Assembly (NCBI GenBank): GCA_030044475.1
Contig: JASHVP010000162.1
Coordinates: forward strand, 1-11,214
DNA: 11,214 nt
Reading direction: 5' to 3'
Source: Thermoplasmata archaeon
Lineage (GTDB): Archaea > Thermoplasmatota > Thermoplasmata > Lutacidiplasmatales > UBA184
The translations under genes were made by a program, and so were the position numbers. Shown here in pieces: positions 1 through 6,674 of this stretch (position 1 is its first letter; each line of letters starts with the position of its first letter). The notes beneath the pieces are model-generated. The model was not told the DNA's origin. It saw nothing but the letters and a program-made list of their open reading frames with translations, and did not search any database.

Positions 1-771
1 GGCCTGGGACCGTGCCTTCGCGCCGGCGCGACCGTGGCCCGCCTGCTCTCGCTCGCCTGGGACCGCCCGCTCGTTCCGGTCAACCATTGCGTGGCCCACG
101 TCGAGATCGCCCGGGTGCTGAGCGGGATGGACGACCCGCTCCTCCTCTACGCGAGCGGGGGCAACACCCAGGTGATCGCCTACGGCGCCGGGCGGTACCG
201 GGTCCTCGGGGCGACGCTCGACATCGGGATCGGAAACTTCCTCGACAAGCTCTGGATCCAGCTCGGCGGCACGTTCCCGGGGGGACCGGCCCTCGAGGCG
301 GAGGCCCGCCGCGGGGAGGTGCTCCACCCGCTCCCCTACTCGGTGCATGGGATGGACGTCGCGTTCTCCGGGATCCTCACGGCGGCGCTGGCCCGGGCCC
401 GCGCCGGCGCCGAGCGGCCCGACCTCGCGTACTCCGTCGAGGTGACCGCGTATTCGATGCTCACGGAGATCACGGAGCGGGCGCTCGCCCACCGGCGGCG
501 GGATGCCGTCGTTCTCGGAGGCGGCGTCGCGTGCAACGAGCGGCTCCGGACGATGGTGCGCGAGATGGTCGAGTCGCGAGGAGGAACGATGTTCGCCCCC
601 CCTCGTTCGCTGTGCGTCGACAACGGCGCGATGATCGCGTGGGTCGGAGCGCTCGCGCTCTCGCGCGGGGGGGCCGTTCCGGTGGAGTCCTCCGCGGTGC
701 AGCCCCGTCAGCGCACCGACCTCGTGCCGGCTCCGTGGCGCGAACCCGCGTCGGGACCCCGCGGTTATTAG
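1..771 (+). CDS. kae1: Kae1/TsaD-family tRNA t6A synthesis protein, 5'-truncated by window edge
   Basis: This is the C-terminal 256 residues of Kae1, the catalytic subunit of the KEOPS complex, which transfers threonylcarbamoyl from threonylcarbamoyl-AMP to A37 of ANN-decoding tRNAs in the cytoplasm. The frame is open to base 1 and the first codons (G-L-G-P-C-L-R-A-G-A-T) already match the family, so the GTG at 34 is internal and not the start. Counting from base 1, the metal-binding pair is H29/H33 (NHCVAH), followed by Y50 and the ASGGNTQ nucleotide loop (51-57), LDIGIGN, the GGGVACNERL motif, and the VDNGAMIA motif with the late metal-ligand Asp. About 78 residues should lie upstream, judged by aligning H29 with the known His107 of Pyrococcus Kae1. 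The protein stops shortly after the usual C-terminal RTD...WR motif, so it is not fused to the Bud32 kinase as in some euryarchaea; Bud32 is not in this window. The next gene begins 21 nt downstream. Confidence 0.94.
   Translation, partial: GLGPCLRAGATVARLLSLAWDRPLVPVNHCVAHVEIARVLSGMDDPLLLYASGGNTQVIAYGAGRYRVLGATLDIGIGNFLDKLWIQLGGTFPGGPALEAEARRGEVLHPLPYSVHGMDVAFSGILTAALARARAGAERPDLAYSVEVTAYSMLTEITERALAHRRRDAVVLGGGVACNERLRTMVREMVESRGGTMFAPPRSLCVDNGAMIAWVGALALSRGGAVPVESSAVQPRQRTDLVPAPWREPASGPRGY
765..770 (+). promoter_or_regulatory. Possible TATA-like box (TTATTA) for the flavoprotein gene
   Basis: TTATTA, an isolated AT-only hexamer in very GC-rich DNA, lies over the last codon and stop of kae1 and is centred about 26 nt upstream of the GTG at 793. 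That is the spacing expected for a leaderless archaeal transcript and matches the box before the GTG at 4142. It may also be only the Tyr-stop codons of kae1 by chance; read-through from kae1 is equally possible. Confidence 0.35.
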
Positions 772-792
772 CGGCGTCCGGGTTCCGGGCGC

Positions 793-2037
793 GTGGAGAC
801 GACCGACGTCCTGGTCGTGGGCGCCGGACCGGCCGGCTCGACCGCGGCCGCTCGGCTCGCGGCCCGGGGGCACCGCGTCCTCGTGGTCGAAGAGCACGGG
901 AGGGTGGGTCAGCCGGTCCAGTGCGCGGGACTGGTCTCGCAGCGCGTCCTCGACCTGGCGGGGTCGACCGCCATGGTCCGGGCCCCGGTCCGGGGTGCCA
1001 CCGTTTTCGGCCCGAGCCTCCGATCGATCGGGTTTCGGGCCGACGCGCCGCGCGCGTTCGCGATCGACCGGGCCGCCCTCGACGTGCATCTGGCCGACCG
1101 GGCCGCGCACGCGGGGGCCGAGCTCCGGACCGCCACCCGGTTCGACGGGCTCACCGGGCCGGCAAACGGGCTCGCCATCGCCCGACTGACCGGTCCGGAC
1201 GACCGCACGACCGAGGTCGGCGCGCGGCTCGTCGTCGGCGCGGACGGCGTCGGCAGCGCGGTCGCGCGCGCCTTCCGGCTGCGCCGGCCGGTCGAGATCC
1301 TGCCCGCGTTCGAGGCCGAGTTCGCGGCCACGCCCGGCGACCCCGCGGACGTCGAGGTGTACCTCGGTCGGCAGTTCGCGCCGGGCCTGTTCGGCTGGTG
1401 GATCCCCGACGGGTTCGGGGGCGCCCGCATCGGGGTCGCCGCCGACGCGGACGGCACCCCGGCGCGCGAGTACTACCGGCGGCTCGTAGGGCACCTCGAA
1501 CGGCGGTTCGGCCGCCCTCTCCCGCGTCCGACCTCGTACGTGGCGTCGGGGATCCCGATCGGCAACGTTCCCCGCACCCACGGGCCCCGGGTCCTTCTCG
1601 TGGGGGACGCCGCCGCGCAGGTGAAGCCGCTCTCCGGCGGGGGGATCTTCACGGGCATGCGGTGCGCGGAGATCGCCGCCGGGGTCGCCGACGCGGCCCT
1701 GCGAGCGGACACGCTCGGCGCCGACGCCCTCGCGGCCTACGAGCGGGCGTGGCGGGCCGAGCTCGGCGAGGAGTTCCGGCGGGCGCAGTACTTGCGGCGG
1801 GTGTTCGCTCGGCTCAGCGACGCGGAGCTCGATGCCGTGATCGACGCGCTCCGCGGCGGGAAGCTCGCCGCGACGATCGTGGCGTTCGGCGACATCGATT
1901 TCCCCAGCCACGTCGCCCGCGAACTGCTCCGGGAGTCCCCGTCGCTCCTGCGACTGCTCCCGAAGGCGCTGGGCGCGTGGTGGGGCGGGGACGCCTACCG
2001 GGCGCCGGACGTCGCGCCCGGACCGCGGCGGAAGTAG
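793..2037 (+). CDS. Geranylgeranyl reductase family FAD-dependent oxidoreductase
   Basis: A 414-residue flavoprotein of the geranylgeranyl reductase family. Archaeal members hydrogenate the isoprenoid double bonds of membrane ether lipids; related members act on other prenyl compounds. The N-terminus carries the Rossmann FAD motif (G10-A-G-P-A-G15), then the family's conserved Cys in PVQCAG (C44), a second FAD contact GADGVGS (149-155), a lipid-site motif FGWWIP (200-205) corresponding to the family YxWxFP, and the FAD-closing segment GDAAAQVKPLSGGG (271-284). Length is normal for the family. GTG at 793 is chosen because the Rossmann strand begins four residues later. The gene follows kae1 by 21 nt on the same strand, and its 3' end overlaps the convergent surface-protein gene by 43 bp (1995-2037). 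Substrate cannot be read from sequence; digeranylgeranylglycerophospholipid is the likeliest in an archaeon, but this family has many paralogues per genome. Confidence 0.88.
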   Translation: METTDVLVVGAGPAGSTAAARLAARGHRVLVVEEHGRVGQPVQCAGLVSQRVLDLAGSTAMVRAPVRGATVFGPSLRSIGFRADAPRAFAIDRAALDVHLADRAAHAGAELRTATRFDGLTGPANGLAIARLTGPDDRTTEVGARLVVGADGVGSAVARAFRLRRPVEILPAFEAEFAATPGDPADVEVYLGRQFAPGLFGWWIPDGFGGARIGVAADADGTPAREYYRRLVGHLERRFGRPLPRPTSYVASGIPIGNVPRTHGPRVLLVGDAAAQVKPLSGGGIFTGMRCAEIAAGVADAALRADTLGADALAAYERAWRAELGEEFRRAQYLRRVFARLSDAELDAVIDALRGGKLAATIVAFGDIDFPSHVARELLRESPSLLRLLPKALGAWWGGDAYRAPDVAPGPRRK

Positions 2038-2732
2038 ACGAACGCCCCCGCCGCGACCAGCACGACGGCGCCCGCGAGGAGGGCGGCGAGCACCCACTCG
2101 AACGTCGAGGAGGCGACGACCACCGCCGTCTCGGGGAGGACCCCCGAGACCCCGAGCCGGGTCAGGTTCACCGTGACGCTCCCGTTCGGCAGCTCGGTCG
2201 CGTTGGCCCACACGGCCGCCGAGAACCACCCCCGCGAGGCGAGCCGGTAGGCGGTCCCGTTCGCGGAGAACTGAAGGGCCGTGCGCACCGCGAACGCACC
2301 GTTCGGCGTGGTCGCGGAGGTGGCGACTTGGACCGACCCCCGCGCTACCGAGTGCGGCGCGATGCCGCCGAGGCTGACGTTGGCGGTCGGGCCGGACGTG
2401 GTCGGGGTGACGAGCACCGGCGCCCCGGCGACCGGCACGAAGTCGGTCGCGTTCCCCGGGAAGCCGTTGAAGGCGTACACCTCGAGCGTGAGCACCGCTC
2501 CCACGAGCGGGGCCGCGAGCGGGTCGCCGACCGAGAACGTGAGGGTCCCGGAGGACCCCGGCGCGAGCGTCGGGGCCGAGAGGTTGCCGAGGAACCCGCG
2601 GTCGTCGGCGATCGGCAGGGGCGGGTAGCCGGAAGCGGCCGCCGATCCGATCGACCCGCCGAGGAGGACGGCGAGAGCGACCGCCGTGGCGACCGCCCCG
2701 GCCCGCCCCCGCCGGACCGGGCGGTCACCCAC
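1995..2732 (-). CDS. Secreted, C-terminally anchored glycoprotein of unknown function, in the BlaI-M48 unit
   Basis: I do not recognise a named family. From a GTG at 2732, the 245-residue product has a basic N-terminus (RPVRRGR), a hydrophobic signal segment at about 11-33 ending in small residues, an extracellular region of about 175 residues, a transmembrane helix at about 212-234 and a short basic tail (YFRRG), so it should sit outside the cell anchored by its C-terminus. The extracellular part is rich in Val, Thr, Gly and Ala with alternating beta pattern and seven N-glycosylation sequons (N50, N94, N118, N158, N177, N183, N189), suggesting one or two beta-sandwich domains. The frame extends upstream to 2870, but that extension lies inside the M48 gene and reads as basic low-quality protein, so the GTG overlapping the M48 stop by 8 bp is preferred; a GAGGAG sits 4 nt before it, although those bases also encode Glu-Glu of the protease. 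The tail overlaps the convergent flavoprotein gene. It may be a ligand-sensing ectodomain or a target of the protease; this is inference from position. Confidence 0.78.
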   Translation of the reverse strand: MGDRPVRRGRAGAVATAVALAVLLGGSIGSAAASGYPPLPIADDRGFLGNLSAPTLAPGSSGTLTFSVGDPLAAPLVGAVLTLEVYAFNGFPGNATDFVPVAGAPVLVTPTTSGPTANVSLGGIAPHSVARGSVQVATSATTPNGAFAVRTALQFSANGTAYRLASRGWFSAAVWANATELPNGSVTVNLTRLGVSGVLPETAVVVASSTFEWVLAALLAGAVVLVAAGAFVYFRRGPGATSGAR

Positions 2733-3621
2733 CGTTCTCCTCGGGGAACCGGCCGGTCTCCGCGAGCTCGACCAGCCGCCGGATCCGTTCGACCGCTTGC
2801 CGGCGACCGCGTCGACCTCCGACCCCGAGCAACCCCGCGAGGCCGAGGCGTCCGGCCTTCGGCGCTGCACTGACCTTGTAGAGCGCCCGGGCGAGGGCCC
2901 GCGGCCGTCCCGTGAGCGCGACGGCCTCGAGGTCCGCGCGGAACTCCTCCCGGCGGGTCAGCGAATCGGCGAGGAAGGCGAGGACGGGGTCCCATCGCAT
3001 CATCCGGGCCAGCGTCCGGAAGAACGTGAGGTACCGGCCGTCGAGTCCGCGGATGTGTCCGACCTCGTGGGCGACCACGGCCTCCCACTCCGTCGCCGAC
3101 AGCCGGGCCAGCAGTGCGTCGGAGACCAGGATGACGTCCCGGCGCCGCACGCCGAACCGTCGCGACCGCTCCGCGAGCGTGAACGAGAACGCGTCGAGAC
3201 GGTCCGAGGGGAATCGCAGGAGCGAGGTCGGTGTCGCCGGCGGAGCGAGGCCGGTCGGCCAGTCGAGCTCGGTCGGGCGGAGGACCCGGAGCAGCCCCCG
3301 ATCGACCGCCTGGCTGAGGAGGAACGCGAGCGCGAAGACGACGAACGCGCCCGCCGCCCCCCAGAGCCAGAGGTCCCGGGCCGCCGGCGCGAAGAGCAGG
3401 GTCGGGGAGCGCGAGAGGCTCGCGATCCCGGGCCAGCCTCGCTTCGCGATGACCCACGCGAGCACGGTCGTCGCGACGAGCGCCCACGCCGCGAGGAAGA
3501 GGGCGGCGAGTCGGAAGACGGTCGCCGACGTCGAGCGCCGGAACGCGAGCACGAGCACGACGCCGAACGCGGCGAGCGAGATCAGGGGGAGGTTCAGGAG
3601 GCCGTCGACCGGCACGGCCAT
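2725..3621 (-). CDS. Membrane-embedded M48-family (BlaR1/HtpX-like) zinc metalloprotease
   Basis: A 298-residue integral-membrane peptidase. Three hydrophobic segments at about 8-27, 36-58 and 85-106 precede the catalytic domain. The domain shows DAFSF (143-147, the NAF-like motif of M48), then the zinc-binding HEVGH (185-189) and the third-ligand region EEFRAD (225-230, Glu ligand then Ala-Asp), as in M48 proteases. The C-terminus is soluble and basic; no penicillin-binding or other sensor domain follows. It lies 15 nt downstream of a BlaI-type repressor gene, and its stop overlaps the start of a secreted protein gene. In bacteria BlaR1/MecR1 are M48/M56-like membrane proteases that relieve repression by BlaI/MecI after beta-lactam binding. 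Here the pairing suggests a protease that controls the adjacent repressor in response to some other envelope signal; that role is inferred. A general HtpX-like membrane quality-control role is the main alternative. ATG at 3621 places the first membrane helix right after the start. Confidence 0.9.
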   Translation of the reverse strand: MAVPVDGLLNLPLISLAAFGVVLVLAFRRSTSATVFRLAALFLAAWALVATTVLAWVIAKRGWPGIASLSRSPTLLFAPAARDLWLWGAAGAFVVFALAFLLSQAVDRGLLRVLRPTELDWPTGLAPPATPTSLLRFPSDRLDAFSFTLAERSRRFGVRRRDVILVSDALLARLSATEWEAVVAHEVGHIRGLDGRYLTFFRTLARMMRWDPVLAFLADSLTRREEFRADLEAVALTGRPRALARALYKVSAAPKAGRLGLAGLLGVGGRRGRRQAVERIRRLVELAETGRFPEENGG

Positions 3622-3636
3622 GACTCTCGACCGGGC

Positions 3637-3996
3637 TCACTCGAGCCCGAGCCGCCGGCGGAGCTCGGACTCCTCCGACGGGTCGAGCTTCGCGATCTCC
3701 TCGTTCAGGTGCACCACGCCGGCCGGACCGAACATCTCGACGACGCCGCGGAGGAGGTTCTTGAGGTATTTCTGCTCCACGTTCGCCGGCCGGTAGACGA
3801 ACCGCTCGCCGCCCCGACACGTTTCGCGCCGGCGCCTCACGAGACCCTTCTCGAACAGTCGGGAGAGCGTGGTCGCCACGGTCGTGTAGGCGACCTTGAC
3901 CCCTCTCCGCTCGAGTGCCCGGCGCACGTCCCGCGCCGGCGCCTCTTTCAACAGGCGGAGCGAGGTCAGCACTTCGCTCTCGAGCGAGCCGACCAT
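3637..3996 (-). CDS. BlaI/MecI-type winged-helix transcriptional repressor
   Basis: A 119-residue regulator of the BlaI/MecI (penicillinase repressor) family. The N-terminal winged helix spans about 1-70: the first helix has the family's L-E-S-E-V-L pattern, the recognition helix region is VAYTTVATTLSRLFEKG (35-51), and the wing ends in a V-Y-R-P motif (67-70). The C-terminal helices (about 75-119) would form the dimerisation part. In staphylococcal BlaI/MecI the protease cuts within this C-terminal part at an Asn-Phe bond; a Met-Phe pair (88-89) falls at a similar place here by eye, which is suggestive only. It is first in a - strand unit followed 15 nt later by the M48 protease. No in-frame alternative start lies between the ATG and the TATA-like box, so ATG at 3996 is well supported, with a predicted leader of only about 9 nt. 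It probably represses its own unit and may also affect the divergent cysteine operon. The inducer is unknown. Confidence 0.88.
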   Translation of the reverse strand: MVGSLESEVLTSLRLLKEAPARDVRRALERRGVKVAYTTVATTLSRLFEKGLVRRRRETCRGGERFVYRPANVEQKYLKNLLRGVVEMFGPAGVVHLNEEIAKLDPSEESELRRRLGLE

Positions 3997-4029
3997 CCGC
4001 GCCCCATCGGACCACCCGCCGACCGCGCC

Positions 4030-4033
4030 TTAA
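4030..4033 (-). promoter_or_regulatory. TATA-like core for the BlaI-M48 unit
   Basis: On the minus strand this reads CGCTTAAGGCG, an AT core in GC-rich DNA centred about 35 nt upstream of the ATG at 3996. With the usual archaeal spacing, transcription would start near 4005, giving a very short leader without a Shine-Dalgarno. TTAA is only four bases and self-complementary, so the call is tentative. Confidence 0.4.
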
Positions 4034-4051
4034 GCGATGCGGCCGACGGGA

Positions 4052-4076
4052 ACGAACGCGTACGAACCAGCCGTAC
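4052..4076. repeat. Short repeats in the divergent intergenic region; candidate operator
   Basis: Between the two divergent promoters, ACGAAC occurs at 4052-4057 and 4062-4067, exactly 10 bp apart (one helical turn), and the palindrome GTAC occurs at 4060-4063 and 4073-4076. Paired half-sites between divergent promoters are a plausible binding place for the BlaI-type repressor encoded next door. The repeats are short and no such operator is known to me, so this is only a candidate. Confidence 0.25.
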
Positions 4077-4113
4077 TTCCGGCGCCCCGGAGACCGCGCC
4101 GCCGCGCGAAGGC

Positions 4114-4118
4114 TTAAT
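4114..4118 (+). promoter_or_regulatory. TATA-like box for the cysteine operon (leaderless start)
   Basis: GGCTTAATGC contains TTAAT at 4114-4118, centred 26 nt upstream of the GTG at 4142. This is the TATA-to-start spacing expected when transcription begins at the first base of the start codon. There is no Shine-Dalgarno-like sequence just before the GTG, in line with a leaderless mRNA. Confidence 0.55.
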
Positions 4119-4141
4119 GCGCGGACCCGACTCGCGCCGCC

Positions 4142-5542
4142 GTGGCGGCGACCGCCCGCGGCGTCGAGACGGTGCTCGACCTGATCGGTCGTACCCCGAC
4201 CGTGCCGCTGCGGCGGGTCACGGCCGGACTTCCGTACCGGGTGCTCGCCAAGCTCGAGCACCTCAACCCGGGCGGCTCGGTCAAGGACCGGATCGGACCG
4301 CAGATGATCGACGAGGCGGAGCGGAAGGGACTGCTCCGCCCCGGCGGCACGATCGTCGAGGCGACCAGCGGCAACACGGGCGTCGGCCTGGCGTTGGTGG
4401 CGGCGGTCCGAGGCTACCGGCTCGTCTTCGTCCTCCCCGACAAGATGAGCTCCGAGAAGATCCGGCTCCTCCGCGCCTACGGCGCTCGGGTGGTCGTAAC
4501 CCCCGCCGGGGTCCCGCCCGACCATCCGCTGAGCCACTACTCGGTGGCCCGACGTCTCGCGAAGGAGATCCCGAACGCGTACTACCCGAACCAGTACGAG
4601 AACCAGGGGAACCCGGAAGCGCACTACCGGACGACCGGGCCCGAGCTCGACCACGACGGGGGACCGGGCCTCGGCGCCGTCGTGGGGACCGTCGGCACCG
4701 GCGGGACGATGAGTGGGGTGGGCCGCTACTTCAAGGAACACCGACCCGGCGTCCGGATCGTCGCGGTCGACCCCGCGGGGTCGGTCCTCGGCCCGTACTT
4801 CCGCACCCGACAACTGGGGAAGGCGGTGCCGTACCTGGTCGAGGGGATCGGAGAGGACATGATCCCGAAGTCGATCCACTTCCAGTACCTCGACGAGTTC
4901 GTGGAGGTCTCGGACCGCGAGTCGTTCTTCATGGCGCGCCGGCTGGCCCGCGAGGAGGGGCTCTTCGTCGGCGGCTCCGCCGGCGCCGCGGTGGCGGGCG
5001 CGACCAAGTGGCTGGCGACGCGCCCGCTCCCGGACGGGGCGACCGTCCTGGTGATCCTGCCGGATTCGGGGGATCGGTACCTGTCGAAGTTCTACTCCGA
5101 CGACTGGATGCGGGAGAAGGGGTTCCTCGACGTCGGCGCGACGGCGCGCGAGCTGCTGGCCCGGAAGGGACCGACGCCGGCGCTGGTCGCGGCCGACCCG
5201 ACGACGGTCGTGCGCGACGCGCTGGCGCTGCTGCGCCATCACGGGATCTCGCAGATGCCGGTCCTCTCCGGTCACGACAACGTCGGCTCGTTCCAGGAGG
5301 ACGAGGCGCTGCGTCGATCCCTCAGCGACGAGACGGTCGTCGAGCGCACGGTGTCCGGCGTCTTGACGGCGCCGTTCCCCGAGGTCCGCGCCGACGCTCC
5401 CGTCGCCGACGTGCTCCACGCGCTCCGGGAGTCCGGCACGCTCCTCGTGCGCGACGCCGCGACGGGGGCGCCGGTCGGAGTCCTGACCCGCCACGACCTC
5501 GTTGGGTTCCTGACCGACCCGGGGGGCGAGCATGCGGTTTGA
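4142..5542 (+). CDS. cbs: Cystathionine beta-synthase, PLP-dependent, with C-terminal CBS-domain pair
   Basis: A 466-residue fold-type II PLP enzyme that should condense homocysteine with serine to cystathionine in the cytoplasm. The Schiff-base lysine is K48 (PGGSVKDR), the substrate/PLP loop is TSGNTG (75-80), and the phosphate loop is GTVGTGGT (182-189). Features closer to true cystathionine beta-synthase than to plain cysteine synthase are KMSSEK (101-106), the VDPAGS and VEGIGED segments (209-214 and 233-239), GGSAG (277-281), and PDSGDRYLSKF-SDDWM (308-323). Two CBS-type regulatory domains follow at about 347-400 and 410-458, the usual binding place for adenosyl ligands such as SAM or AMP. 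There is no N-terminal heme domain. GTG at 4142 fits the leaderless promoter. The 3' end overlaps the next gene by 11 bp. O-phosphoserine or O-acetylserine sulfhydrylase activity is the main alternative, as some archaeal relatives have mixed activity. Confidence 0.92.
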   Translation: MAATARGVETVLDLIGRTPTVPLRRVTAGLPYRVLAKLEHLNPGGSVKDRIGPQMIDEAERKGLLRPGGTIVEATSGNTGVGLALVAAVRGYRLVFVLPDKMSSEKIRLLRAYGARVVVTPAGVPPDHPLSHYSVARRLAKEIPNAYYPNQYENQGNPEAHYRTTGPELDHDGGPGLGAVVGTVGTGGTMSGVGRYFKEHRPGVRIVAVDPAGSVLGPYFRTRQLGKAVPYLVEGIGEDMIPKSIHFQYLDEFVEVSDRESFFMARRLAREEGLFVGGSAGAAVAGATKWLATRPLPDGATVLVILPDSGDRYLSKFYSDDWMREKGFLDVGATARELLARKGPTPALVAADPTTVVRDALALLRHHGISQMPVLSGHDNVGSFQEDEALRRSLSDETVVERTVSGVLTAPFPEVRADAPVADVLHALRESGTLLVRDAATGAPVGVLTRHDLVGFLTDPGGEHAV

Positions 5543-6674
5543 TACCCGGCTGATCCACGCCCGGCAGGCCCCGGACCCGGCGACCGGGGCCGTCGTGCCC
5601 CCGATCCACCTCGCGACCACGTTCGCCCAGTCGGCGCCGAACCGGTCGAAGGGGTTCGTCTACAGTCGCTCCGGGAATCCCACCCGGGCGGTGCTGGAGG
5701 CGACGCTCGCCGACCTCGAATCCGGCCGCCGGGGATTGGCGTTCGCGTCCGGCCTCGGCGCCCTCACCACGCTCCTCGAGTCGGTGCCGAGCGGGAGGCG
5801 GATCGTGGCGGTCGACGATCTGTACGGGGGCACCCGGCGGCTCTTCGAGCACCACCGTCAGCAGTTCGGGGTCGAGGTCGAGTACCGGGACCTGAGCGAC
5901 CTCGCGGCGGCGCGGGAGGTGCTGCGACGGCCGGCCCATCTCGTCTACGTCGAGTCGCCCACGAACCCGCTCCTCAAGCTCGTCGACCTGGCGGCGATCG
6001 CCCGGCTGGGCCACGCCGCCGGGGCCCGGATCGTCGTCGACAACACGTTCGCGACGCCGGCGCTCCAGCGTCCGCTCGAGCTCGGGGCGGACATCGTCCT
6101 CCACTCGATGACGAAGTACCTCGGGGGGCACTCCGACGTCGTCGGGGGCGCCCTCGTGCTCGCGCGGGACGACGACGCCGAGCGGCTGGCCTGGTTGCAG
6201 AACGCCGTCGGGGCGGTCCCGAGCCCGTTCGACTGCTTCCTGGTGCTCCGCGGGCTCCACACGCTCGGCGTGCGGATGCGGGCGCACGAGGCGTCGGCCG
6301 CGGCGGTCGTCGAGGTCGTCCGGCGCAGCCGGAAGGTGCGGGCGGTCCACTACCCGGGCACGGGCGGACGGGCGGAGGCGGCGCTCGTTCGGCGCCAGAT
6401 GTCCGGACGCGGGGGGATCGTCAGCATCGAGGTCGACGGGGGCGGACGGGGGGCCCGGCGGTTCCTCCGCCGACTGCGGGTCTTCACGCTCGCCGAAAGC
6501 CTGGGCGCCGTCGAGTCGCTCGTCGACCACCCGGCCTCGATGACTCACGCGAGCATCCCCCGCGCGGTCCGCCTCCGTCATGGGGTGACCGACGGGCTGG
6601 TCCGGCTCTCCTGCGGCATCGAGGACCCGGCCGATCTCGCTGAGGACGTCGCCCAGGCGCTCCGGTCGGTGTGA
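5532..6674 (+). CDS. Cystathionine gamma-lyase/gamma-synthase family PLP enzyme
   Basis: A 380-residue Cys/Met-metabolism PLP enzyme (fold type I). The catalytic lysine is K195 in HSMTKYLGGHSD; the phosphate-binding YSRSGNPT motif lies at 44-51, the cofactor Asp in VVDNTFATP (D170), ESPTNP at 141-146, and the carboxylate-binding Arg in R358-L-S-C-G-I-E-D. Length is typical. Cystathionine gamma-lyase, gamma-synthase and beta-lyase are hard to separate by sequence alone; the immediate neighbourhood of cystathionine beta-synthase and cysteinyl-tRNA synthetase favours gamma-lyase, completing reverse transsulfuration (cystathionine to cysteine, 2-oxobutyrate and ammonia). Conserved SLGAVESL (323-330), with the Glu typical of gamma-lyase and gamma-synthase, is present. 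The ATG at 5532 overlaps the upstream gene by 11 bp and the stop overlaps cysS by 4 bp, so the three are almost certainly co-transcribed and translationally coupled. Confidence 0.92.
   Translation: MRFDTRLIHARQAPDPATGAVVPPIHLATTFAQSAPNRSKGFVYSRSGNPTRAVLEATLADLESGRRGLAFASGLGALTTLLESVPSGRRIVAVDDLYGGTRRLFEHHRQQFGVEVEYRDLSDLAAAREVLRRPAHLVYVESPTNPLLKLVDLAAIARLGHAAGARIVVDNTFATPALQRPLELGADIVLHSMTKYLGGHSDVVGGALVLARDDDAERLAWLQNAVGAVPSPFDCFLVLRGLHTLGVRMRAHEASAAAVVEVVRRSRKVRAVHYPGTGGRAEAALVRRQMSGRGGIVSIEVDGGGRGARRFLRRLRVFTLAESLGAVESLVDHPASMTHASIPRAVRLRHGVTDGLVRLSCGIEDPADLAEDVAQALRSV

Noticed and set aside
2733..2870. 46-residue N-terminal extension of the surface protein
   Set aside because: It overlaps the M48 coding sequence, would bury the signal peptide, and has Arg/Ser/Gly shadow composition; the GTG at 2732 gives a normal signal peptide.
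12..2873. Very long + strand open frame (953 codons)
   Set aside because: It runs through kae1, the flavoprotein and the antisense of the surface-protein gene in another frame; the product is Arg/Gly/Pro-rich with no domain motifs, the usual result of few stop codons in GC-rich DNA.
2725..3996. A true beta-lactam resistance operon
   Set aside because: There is no penicillin-binding or beta-lactamase domain in the protease or in neighbouring genes, and the host appears archaeal; only the repressor-protease pairing is shared.
2345..5620. 1091-codon - strand open frame and 955-codon + strand frame at 2686-5553
   Set aside because: Both lie over well-identified genes (cystathionine beta-synthase, M48 protease, repressor) in wrong frames or antisense and read as Arg-rich low-complexity sequence.
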